In this document: positions 1 to 4,672 of the stretch, in pieces
How positions within the stretch are numbered: the stretch's first letter is position 1
Layout: every line of letters starts with the position of its first letter
Origin: Cyclobacteriaceae bacterium
Lineage (GTDB): Bacteria; Bacteroidota; Bacteroidia; Cytophagales; Cyclobacteriaceae
Length of the DNA: 6,038 bases
Assembly: GCA_025358195.1 (NCBI GenBank)
Contig: JANYKP010000313.1
Span: 1-6,038, forward strand
Direction of reading: 5' to 3'
Position numbers and translations under genes: made by a program
The notes under the pieces: generated by a model
What the model was told of the DNA's origin: nothing
The model's database searches: none
What the model saw: only the letters and a program-made list of their open reading frames with translations

Positions 1-2
1 GG

Positions 3-182
3 AACAAGCTCGCCCTCGGATTTATCCAGGCCAGCCAGAACAGGATCATTCCTGACAGTTGGGCTGACCCTGCGAATCCTTTTAGCAACCACTTCAAAGG
101 TCAAATGGATGACGTGAGGATCTTTAAAGTTGCATTGAACGCAGCAGAAGTTACCACGCTGTACACAGCTGAAAAGCCTTAA
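3..182 (+). CDS. C-terminal end of a LamG/concanavalin-like (jelly-roll) domain protein, 5' truncated by the window
   Basis: The frame starting at base 3 is open from the window edge to a TAA at 180-182 and encodes 59 residues. It contains the stretch HFKGQMDDVRIFKVALNAAEV followed by a short LY tail (residues given in two parts: HFKGQMDDVRIF and KVALNAAEVTTLY). The pattern F-x-G-x-[ILM]-D-D-V-R-I-[FY]-x-x-A-L-x-x-x-E-[IV]-x-x-L-[YF] is the hallmark last strands of LamG-like / laminin G-3 domains, which bind carbohydrate or protein ligands in secreted bacterial proteins. The protein ends a few residues after the domain, so no type IX secretion C-terminal sorting domain is present after it. 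The rest of the protein, and therefore its overall function, lies upstream of the window. The domain call is strong; the function is unknown. Confidence 0.8.
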   Translation, partial: NKLALGFIQASQNRIIPDSWADPANPFSNHFKGQMDDVRIFKVALNAAEVTTLYTAEKP

Positions 183-209
183 GATTATTTTGGATTTATA
201 TTGAATTTC

Positions 210-248
210 AAAAGGGTTTCCTTCACCGGAAACCCTTTTATTTTTTTT
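210..248 (+). terminator. Strong intrinsic (Rho-independent) terminator of the LamG gene
   Basis: Perfect 12-bp inverted repeat: AAAAGGGTTTCC at 210-221 and GGAAACCCTTTT at 228-239, with a six-base loop TTCACC. It is followed by one A and then eight T at 241-248. It lies 28 bases after the LamG stop codon and about 60 bases before the next promoter, so it separates the two transcription units. Confidence 0.9.
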
Positions 249-283
249 AAAATGTTATTGATGACTCCGGTTAAACTTTGAGA

Positions 284-313
284 TTTGGCGGATGATAATT
301 TTAATTAACTTTG
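284..313 (+). promoter_or_regulatory. Bacteroidota-type promoter of the beta-barrel gene
   Basis: A TTTG -33 box at 284-287 is separated by 18 bases from TAACTTTG at 306-313, an exact match to the Bacteroidota -7 consensus TAnnTTTG. Transcription would begin around 318-322, about 20 bases before the ATG at 340. The in-frame ATG at 292 lies between the two boxes and would not be on the transcript, which supports the start at 340. The same boxes with the same 18-base spacing recur at 4458-4487. Confidence 0.65.
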
Positions 314-339
314 AAAGAAATTCACCAACCCGATCCATT

Positions 340-882
340 ATGAGAACAAAACAAATTTATACCCTTGTCATTGGCTTCCTTTTATTTCTTTCCGGATCGA
401 ATGCTATGGCTCAATTTTCTGCCGGAGTTGAATTAGGAATTCCTATAGGCAACTTTTCAAATGTAGCCGGCGCAGGCTTTGGCATTTCAGGAAGATATGA
501 AGCGAGCATACAAGATAAATTGAACTGGACGGCCTCCGCAGGATTTCTTTCGTTTAGCGGAAAAGCTTTTTTGGGCGGCACCTTTGGCAATGTGTCGGTA
601 ATTCCATTAGTGGGAGGTATCAAGTATTATTTTAATGAGGCCAATGATGGATTTTATGGAACCGCTGACATTGGGTTGAACTTCATTAATTACAGTGTGG
701 CATACCCCAACTCCGGTAATGGAAATGGCGTAACATTTGCTTCTGCCAGCACCACCCGATTCGGACTGGCTCCGGGCGTTGGTTATCGCATGGGGAATTG
801 GGATTTCACGGGCCGCTTTAACTTAGTATCAGACTTCAACTACTTCGGTCTGCGCGCTGCTTATATTTTTGGCGGCAAATAA
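340..882 (+). CDS. Small secreted outer-membrane beta-barrel protein
   Basis: Encodes 180 residues from the ATG at 340. This start is chosen because it opens directly with a typical Sec signal peptide (MRTK, then the hydrophobic stretch LVIGFLLFLSG, cleavage likely after AMA at residue 24) and because the promoter lies upstream of it; a further in-frame ATG at 292 would add 16 residues from inside the promoter. The mature part begins QFSAGVELGIPIGNF and is made of short alternating strands rich in glycine and aromatic residues (ISGRYEASI, WTASAGFLSF, VIPLVGGIKYYF, FYGTADIGLNF, FGLAPGVGYRM, WDFTGRFNLV, FGLRAAYIFGGK). This is the pattern of the OMP_b-brl / porin-family beta-barrels of about 8 strands that are abundant in Bacteroidota. 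The location would be the outer membrane. No specific ligand or activity can be read. Preceded and followed by terminators, so it is probably monocistronic. Confidence 0.8.
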   Translation: MRTKQIYTLVIGFLLFLSGSNAMAQFSAGVELGIPIGNFSNVAGAGFGISGRYEASIQDKLNWTASAGFLSFSGKAFLGGTFGNVSVIPLVGGIKYYFNEANDGFYGTADIGLNFINYSVAYPNSGNGNGVTFASASTTRFGLAPGVGYRMGNWDFTGRFNLVSDFNYFGLRAAYIFGGK

Positions 883-899
883 GAATACGTTTTTTTTTA

Positions 900-938
900 A
901 AAACAGGAGGTTGCTTCAAGGAGGTGCCTCCTGTTTTA
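900..938 (+). terminator. Terminator-like hairpin after the beta-barrel gene
   Basis: Arms AAAACAGGAGG (900-910) and CCTCCTGTTTT (927-937) form a perfect 11-bp stem with a 16-base loop, ending in a T-rich tail (TTTTATTTC). It starts 17 bases after the stop codon. A run of nine T (890-898) lies just before it. A second copy of the left arm, AGGAGG at 919-924, lies in the loop and can pair with the same right arm with a tight loop, so two alternative stems share one right arm. Confidence 0.65.
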
Positions 939-946
939 TTTCATCT

Positions 947-978
947 GGCCCAAGTGTTCCGCAGTGACGCTTGGGACC
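947..978. repeat. Imperfect inverted repeat (hairpin) in the 883-1074 spacer
   Basis: GGCCCAAGTGT at 947-957 can pair with ACGCTTGGGACC at 967-978 through 11 pairs including one G-T pair, with one bulged A. No T-run follows, so it is not a standard terminator. It lies in a stretch (945-1015) that looks more GC-rich than the surrounding non-coding DNA. A small imperfect direct repeat, CGAAGCGGAAT then CGAAGTGAAT (1000-1020), follows. The function is unknown; it may be a dispersed palindromic element or remnant DNA. Confidence 0.4.
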
Positions 979-1074
979 TTCCATGCCGGCAGTCTCCTCC
1001 GAAGCGGAATCGAAGTGAATGCTACACTGCCATCTTTGTTAAGACTATTTTGTAAATTCCAATTTTAACAGTGA

Positions 1075-2448
1075 ATGAAGCCCAAAGAGTTACTTCAGGA
1101 AACCCTTGACATTGATCATGGATTTATCGCCACCTTCCTGACTCTATTTTCAGATCCAAAAAGAGTTGTTACACATCCTGAAAAGTATACGAAACCCTGG
1201 AAATATGCAACGTATGTGGTTTCCATTAGCTGCCTTTTTACATGGGTCATCATTCATTCATTGCTTGATTCACAAGATCAGTCACAATTCTGGTCCCTAT
1301 CGAAAAGAATGCTGGAGTTGTCCGGCGGCTATGAACGTTTCTATGAGAATACCCAGCCACTCAAAAGACTGATTTTGGGGGCAGCCGCCTTCTATACAGC
1401 CCTCCTGATTTTCTTTTTCAAGGAAAGGAATCAACCACCTGGATACTTCATCATCAGTTTATATGTTTTGGGGCAGTCGGTTTTCATTGTTTTTCTCTGT
1501 CAATCCCTGGGGGTGATTGTCTTCCGCAATTACTGGACGAGCAATGAGGTTATATACATCGGCGTCGCGGCTCATATCATTTACCTGTGGTATTCCACGA
1601 TACGAATATTGGGTCGACCTAATTGGATATGGATCATCAAGGGTATTGCCGTCATGTTGGTGACATTCGTGTTGTACGCTGGAGTGTCGACGCACCTCAT
1701 GCATACCCTCTATTTCGGAATTATTAACAACAGCAAAATGCCTTTTCGGGTTGAACCGGATAAGACGCTGGGCTACACGGAGGAAGCAAGAGATCCGAAA
1801 AATAGTACGCGTGAGAACCCCTCGGGCGAATACAGGCATGAAGTGGCACTTGATTCTTTCTTAATAACCGCCGAATGTGCACATCCGGGTGGGCAAGAGG
1901 TTTCTAAAATCACCCTTCAGTGCTTTTCAAAATCGAGAGTAGCCTTGCTATGGTCAACCGTGATCTTTGAAAAGATTACCCGCTACTCACCCAATCCTGG
2001 AGATGTCCTGCTGAGGGTGGACTCAACCTCTCAGACCGCTTTTACTTTTTATCGGATTTCGAATGATTCCAATGCCACCATTCAGATGACTTCCGTTAAT
2101 ATTGTTACCGGACATTTAAACTACAAGACGACGCTGGATCCAGCAGGAGATGATGTCTTTGCTAACGATGCCGTTATTGATTCATCCTTTATCTATGTAT
2201 GTGGCAAAACCCAAAATAAACATGACAATTTTGATTTGGGAACCCTCTTCAAGCTCGATAAACAGACTGGTAAAATACTGAGCATTAAACAACTGGGAAG
2301 CACCGCCTTCGCTTCCTGGACTTCCTTCAGGGAAATGAAGATGTCTGATAACAAGGTAATTATCGTATCCAGGCGTGATTATAAATCCTTCTTCCTTTTT
2401 TACAGGACCACCTGGTCTGTGTTAACAATTGATAAACAATTGCTTTAG
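1075..2448 (+). CDS. Multi-pass membrane protein with a propeller-like C-terminal half (DUF3667-like N-terminus)
   Basis: Encodes 457 residues. I do not recognise a named gene. The N-terminus (residues 11-50: LDIDHGFIATFLTLFSDPKR, then a PEKYTKPWKYATYVV stretch) resembles the start of the membrane part of Bacteroidota DUF3667 proteins, where a short amphipathic segment and a 'P-x-x-Y' region precede the first helix, but the usual N-terminal zinc ribbon is missing. Likely membrane helices are at about residues 46-63, 97-115, 124-150, 158-178 and 185-214. Residues 215-457 are soluble and strand-rich, with sequences such as DSSFIYVCGKTQ, GTLFKLDKQTGKILSIKQLG and VIIVSRRDYKSFFLFY that look like blades of a PQQ/WD-type propeller or similar repeat. 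With five helices this domain would lie on the opposite side of the membrane from the N-terminus. No Shine-Dalgarno is visible; CATCTTTG at 1031-1038 is one mismatch from a -7 box but lacks a -33 partner. Reading frame confidence is high, function is unknown. Confidence 0.8.
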   Translation: MKPKELLQETLDIDHGFIATFLTLFSDPKRVVTHPEKYTKPWKYATYVVSISCLFTWVIIHSLLDSQDQSQFWSLSKRMLELSGGYERFYENTQPLKRLILGAAAFYTALLIFFFKERNQPPGYFIISLYVLGQSVFIVFLCQSLGVIVFRNYWTSNEVIYIGVAAHIIYLWYSTIRILGRPNWIWIIKGIAVMLVTFVLYAGVSTHLMHTLYFGIINNSKMPFRVEPDKTLGYTEEARDPKNSTRENPSGEYRHEVALDSFLITAECAHPGGQEVSKITLQCFSKSRVALLWSTVIFEKITRYSPNPGDVLLRVDSTSQTAFTFYRISNDSNATIQMTSVNIVTGHLNYKTTLDPAGDDVFANDAVIDSSFIYVCGKTQNKHDNFDLGTLFKLDKQTGKILSIKQLGSTAFASWTSFREMKMSDNKVIIVSRRDYKSFFLFYRTTWSVLTIDKQLL

Positions 2449-2574
2449 TCATACTTGGGTTATTCCCCGTTATGACGCGCCTTAGGGAAACCGTACACAC
2501 GAGAGAGCAACTCCACTGCCCAGGCTTCGCGCAACAGTCGTTTTCAGACTCGCCGGAGGCCCTTACAATGCATA
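2449..2574. other. Convergent intergenic spacer without a recognisable terminator
   Basis: This 126-base gap separates the stop codons of two convergent genes. I looked on both strands for a stem followed by a T-run and found only a weak 5-bp pair (TTCCC and GGGAA, about 2463-2491) with a long loop. No gene or RNA is evident. Termination here may be Rho-dependent or rely on read-through between the two units. Confidence 0.5.
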
Positions 2575-3003
2575 TTACATATAGGTTAAAATCAGGGCAG
2601 CCACCAGCAACATCATGAAATGATAGGACGTGTTGATGCCGAATAATTTCCAGGATTTCTTTTCCCAGGCAACGGCGCCCAAATCCACCGGCAGGTAAAA
2701 ACCCAGCCACGTAAAGATGGTTGCACTCATGATGTTCGAGGCGGCCGACACCTCCTTCGTTCCGGGAACATAGCTCCAGGCCGCTATGTTGTGCGCGAAA
2801 ACATAGGCTAGAAAAAAATTACCGATGATCATGAAAATCATCCCTTTTGCCAGTTCTCCGCCAGTCGGTTTAATGCTGGTGTCAAATCCCATTTCTTTCG
2901 CCCATGCCTTCCCGAATAACGGGGTGTACCAAATGAATCCAAGGACAAAGTTGGCTGCAACTGCCACCAGGATCGCCATCATGTTTATGTTCATTTCTTC
3001 CAT
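2575..3003 (-). CDS. DUF1761 family small membrane protein
   Basis: Encodes 142 residues. Family features are clear: an N-terminal helix ending in VLGFIWYTPLFGKAWAKEMG (residues 20-39, matching the family signature G-x-x-W-Y-[ST]-P-x-[LF]-F-G-K-x-W), then three more helices at about 53-72 (MIFMIIGNFFLAYVF), 90-110 and 122-141. DUF1761 proteins are four-helix inner-membrane proteins of about 130-150 residues and unknown function, common in Bacteroidota and Proteobacteria. The first ATG (3001-3003) is followed by in-frame ATGs at codons 4, 8 and 9, any of which could be the true start. It lies 71 bases downstream of the VOC gene on the same strand and may be co-transcribed with it. No perfect -7 box was seen just upstream of it, which favours a shared transcript. 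Confidence 0.85.
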   Translation of the reverse strand: MEEMNINMMAILVAVAANFVLGFIWYTPLFGKAWAKEMGFDTSIKPTGGELAKGMIFMIIGNFFLAYVFAHNIAAWSYVPGTKEVSAASNIMSATIFTWLGFYLPVDLGAVAWEKKSWKLFGINTSYHFMMLLVAALILTYM

Positions 3004-3074
3004 AATAAGATGAGTTTAGAGTGAGTGAATATGAAAATAAATGTAAAAAAATTTTGATGAAATTATTGCTGCCC

Positions 3075-3535
3075 CTATGCTTCCTGTAGAATCTTTATGT
3101 CGATCTTATTCATTTTAAGCATCGCCATCATCACTCGTTTCGCTTTCTCAGGATCCTTGTCTTGTAACAGCTTGCCTAAAACCGAGGGAATGATCTGCCA
3201 TGACAATCCGTATTTGTCTCTAAGCCATCCGCAACGCTCTTCGGACCCCCTGCGGAAAGCTTTCTCCACAACTCATCGACTTCCTCTTGTGTCTCGCAGT
3301 TCACGAAGAGCGATATCGCTGGCGTGAACGTGAATTGCGGCCCACCATTTAAAGCCATAAAGGTCTGCCCCTCGAGTTGAAATGTCGCGGACATCACCGA
3401 TCCCTTCTGTCCCGGCCCACCCTCTCCATAACGGCTAACGTTGATGGCCTTTGAATTCTTAAAAATGGAAGTGTAAAAGTTCATGGCCTCTTCCGCCTGA
3501 CCATTGAACCATAAGAATGGAGTGATCTTTTGCAT
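3075..3535 (-). pseudogene. PhnB-like VOC (glyoxalase/bleomycin-resistance fold) protein, broken by a one-base frameshift
   Basis: Two overlapping minus-strand frames together make one normal family member. The 5' frame from ATG 3535 reads MQKITPFLWFNGQAEEAMNF, later SVMSATFQLEGQTFMALNGG, FTFTPAISLFVNCETQEEVD and LWRKLSAGG. The 3' frame supplies the expected continuation: GSEERCGWLRDKYGLSWQII, PSVLGKLLQDKDPEKAKRVM and KIDIKILQEA, stop at 3075-3077. The family is the PhnB-like / '3-demethylubiquinone-9 3-methyltransferase' VOC group (about 155-160 residues), whose substrates are mostly unknown. The frames join at a run of five C on the plus strand (3246-3250; GGGGG in the mRNA): adding one G gives LSAGGSEERCGWLRDKYGLS and a 153-residue protein. 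As it stands the 119-residue product loses the last third. Codon-level conservation after the break is intact, so the lesion is recent or is a base-calling error. A regulated slip is less likely because no standard X-XXY-YYZ heptamer is in frame. Confidence 0.85.
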
Positions 3536-3559
3536 ATCGTTTTATTTTTTTGTTGATGA

Positions 3560-3567
3560 CAAACATA
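3560..3567 (-). promoter_or_regulatory. Bacteroidota -7 box of the VOC gene
   Basis: On the minus strand this reads TATGTTTG, an exact TAnnTTTG match, ending 24 bases before the ATG at 3535, so transcription would start about 15-18 bases before the start codon. No TTG is found at the -33 distance (about 3585-3592), which suggests a promoter that needs an activator; direct repeats lie just upstream of it at 3600-3633. Confidence 0.5.
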
Positions 3568-3599
3568 CTTTCAGGAATTCATAATGGGCGGGTATAAAA

Positions 3600-3633
3600 G
3601 CGACAGTTTAAAGGGGTGATTGCGACAGCTTAA
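3600..3633. repeat. Direct repeat pair GCGACAG(T/C)TTAA, 22-bp period, upstream of the VOC promoter
   Basis: GCGACAGTTTAA at 3600-3611 and GCGACAGCTTAA at 3622-3633 match at 11 of 12 bases, with starts 22 bp apart (about two helical turns, same face of the DNA). Relative to the predicted VOC transcription start (about 3552) they lie near -48 to -59 and -70 to -81, the usual zone for an activator dimer or tandem AraC-type sites. They could instead act in the 3' flank of the AlkD gene, which ends at 3641. Confidence 0.45.
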
Positions 3634-3640
3634 GAATTAC

Positions 3641-4387
3641 TTATTTTTTACGGGACGCCTTCAGTTTCATGTCCAGGTAATACTTTCTTTGTTTAGCAGT
3701 AAGGTGTTCAATTGCGTAACGCAGAGCAGTACGCGGCATCGTGGCAGCATTCTTTTCTAAAAAACCCAACAGTTTTTGGCTGTCTTTTTTACCAGCTTCG
3801 CGCACCCACCCTCCGGTAGCCTTGTGGATCAAGTCATGCTTGTCGTTCAGCAAAATTTCCGCTATTTTAAAAGTGTCAGCTACCTCCCCTTGCCTGATAA
3901 AATAGTAGGTGCTGACAATTGCCGTTCTGCGTTCCCAAATATTTTTAGAACGTGCCAGCGTATATAAAATACTCCGACTTTTATCAAACAAGTAGCCACC
4001 GACTACATACGGAGCGGCTCTATCCACTAAATCCCAATTATTGATTCTATCGTGACGGTTAATATAAAGATCAAACAATTCTTTCCTTCTGCTTTTGGAG
4101 GTTTCCCTGCTGCGGGCCTGAAAGTCCATAATACTTACCCCGCCGGCCCTTGCCTCATGAACAGGGCTTTCGAGCAATTTTTCAATCTCGCCCGGCGACA
4201 TTTCTATAAATTCTTTGGCCAGTGCAAAAACCTGACCCATACGTACACCTATAAAAACATCGCCCTCGCCATACGCGCCTTCCTCCGATTTAAAATAGCG
4301 CTGAATCTTTTTAAGCTCTTGCTCAGAACGGTATGTATTTAATCTTTCAATAAAGCGCTTTGCGTTAATTTTCGTTTTATGGGTCAT
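3641..4387 (-). CDS. AlkD-type DNA alkylation repair protein (HEAT-like DNA glycosylase family)
   Basis: Encodes 248 residues, close to the usual 220-240 of the family. AlkD enzymes excise positively charged alkylated purines (3-methyladenine, 7-methylguanine) using a superhelix of HEAT-like helical repeats. Matching features are the N-terminal FKSEEGAYGEGDVFIGVRMG (residues 32-51; family 'G-x-x-x-x-G-[VI]-x-[MV]-[GP]-x-[LV]'), SPVHEARAGGVSIM (74-87), INNWDLVDRAAPYVVGGYL (115-133) and NIWERRTAIVSTYYFI (149-164). From family knowledge, Trp118 and Asp122 correspond to the catalytic-cleft Trp109/Asp113 of Bacillus cereus AlkD, Arg154 to Arg148 and Trp194 (GGWVREAGK) to Trp187; all are present, so it should be active. 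The open frame continues upstream to 4981, but that part is antisense to the next gene; ATG 4387 gives the family-like N-terminus. TAAATTGG at 4417-4424 (minus) is one mismatch from a -7 box and well placed. Probably monocistronic. Confidence 0.9.
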   Translation of the reverse strand: MTHKTKINAKRFIERLNTYRSEQELKKIQRYFKSEEGAYGEGDVFIGVRMGQVFALAKEFIEMSPGEIEKLLESPVHEARAGGVSIMDFQARSRETSKSRRKELFDLYINRHDRINNWDLVDRAAPYVVGGYLFDKSRSILYTLARSKNIWERRTAIVSTYYFIRQGEVADTFKIAEILLNDKHDLIHKATGGWVREAGKKDSQKLLGFLEKNAATMPRTALRYAIEHLTAKQRKYYLDMKLKASRKK

Positions 4388-4457
4388 ACGTTGAATCGTC
4401 AGCAATAATGATTCTGCCAATTTAGCACTAATAATTTCACGTTGGAGTGCAATACCC

Positions 4458-4487
4458 TTTGCTATGCAAGAACTCTGATTAACTTTG
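4458..4487 (+). promoter_or_regulatory. Canonical Bacteroidota promoter in the divergent gap
   Basis: TTTG at 4458-4461, an 18-base spacer and TAACTTTG at 4480-4487: the same boxes and spacing as the promoter of the beta-barrel gene (284-313). Transcription would begin near 4493, about 20 bases before an ATG at 4514 that opens a 24-codon frame, and about 180 bases before the lipoprotein gene. Confidence 0.6.
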
Positions 4488-4513
4488 TTTTGCCTTCCCT
4501 CAAATTCTGATCT

Positions 4514-4588
4514 ATGAGAAAATATGTGAACGAACTGATCGGTACTTTCGGTGTTGAATTGTTTTTGAAAGCAAAAGTGCAGTCTTAA
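4514..4588 (+). pseudogene. 24-codon frame; possible truncated aquaporin (MIP family) N-terminus or leader peptide
   Basis: ATG at 4514 to TAA at 4586-4588 encodes MRKYVNELIGTF followed by GVELFLKAKVQS. The first 12 residues match the start of bacterial aquaporins, typically M-[RK]-K-Y-x-x-E-[LF]-I-G-T-F followed by a hydrophobic FLVL-type run. Here the similarity stops after residue 12 and neither of the other two frames clearly continues it. The frame sits about 20 bases behind a canonical promoter, as a real gene start would. It could be what is left of an aquaporin gene after a deletion or rearrangement, an expressed small peptide or upstream leader frame, or a chance resemblance. Twelve residues are too few to decide. 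Confidence 0.35.
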
Positions 4589-4605
4589 AATTCTTTTTTG
4601 GTAAA

Positions 4606-4629
4606 CCAACTTGACTGCAGTCTGGTTGG
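4606..4629. promoter_or_regulatory. 24-bp near-perfect dyad (operator-like palindrome)
   Basis: Left half CCAACTTGACTG (4606-4617) and right half CAGTCTGGTTGG (4618-4629) are reverse complements at 10 of 12 positions; only the two-base steps TT and TG fail to match. The core GACTGCAGTC is a perfect 10-bp palindrome and the outer arms are CCAAC and GTTGG, giving two separate contact blocks per half-site. It lies 43 bases before the lipoprotein start and its right arm overlaps the possible -33 TTG of that gene. This fits a binding site for a dimeric repressor; a transcript hairpin is the alternative. Confidence 0.5.
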
Positions 4630-4655
4630 CTGATAAAAATAAAACCGTAGTTTTA
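4626..4655 (+). promoter_or_regulatory. Possible promoter of the lipoprotein gene, overlapping an inverted repeat
   Basis: TTG at 4626-4628, a 19-base gap and TAGTTTTA at 4648-4655, one mismatch from TAnnTTTG. The predicted start near 4661 leaves a leader of about 12 bases before ATG 4673. The -7 box also forms the right part of an inverted repeat, TAAAAC (4640-4645), loop CGTA, GTTTTA (4650-4655). The match is imperfect; transcription from the stronger promoter at 4458-4487 is the alternative. Confidence 0.35.
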
Positions 4656-4672
4656 AATACAAAGTTAGAAGT

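Noticed and set aside
292..339. Upstream ATG for the beta-barrel protein
   Set aside because: It lies between the -33 and -7 boxes of the promoter and would put 16 polar residues before a normal signal peptide; ATG 340 fits better.
1035..1052. Promoter made of TTTG (1035-1038) and TATTTTG (1046-1052) before the membrane protein gene
   Set aside because: The spacing is only 7 bases and the second element lacks one base of the TAnnTTTG pattern.
1459..1839. 126-codon minus-strand frame inside the membrane protein gene
   Set aside because: It is fully antisense to a well-supported coding frame and shows no recognisable domain or signal; treated as a shadow.
2360..2710. 116-codon minus-strand frame spanning the convergent spacer
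   Set aside because: It overlaps the end of the 457-residue gene and the DUF1761 gene in another frame, is rich in Cys and Arg without family character, and has no promoter.
3246..3250. Programmed -1 ribosomal frameshift at the VOC junction
   Set aside because: The bases before the junction (GCA GGG GGT in the message) do not form an in-frame X-XXY-YYZ slippery heptamer, and I saw no reason for the family to use recoding; a lost base explains it more simply.
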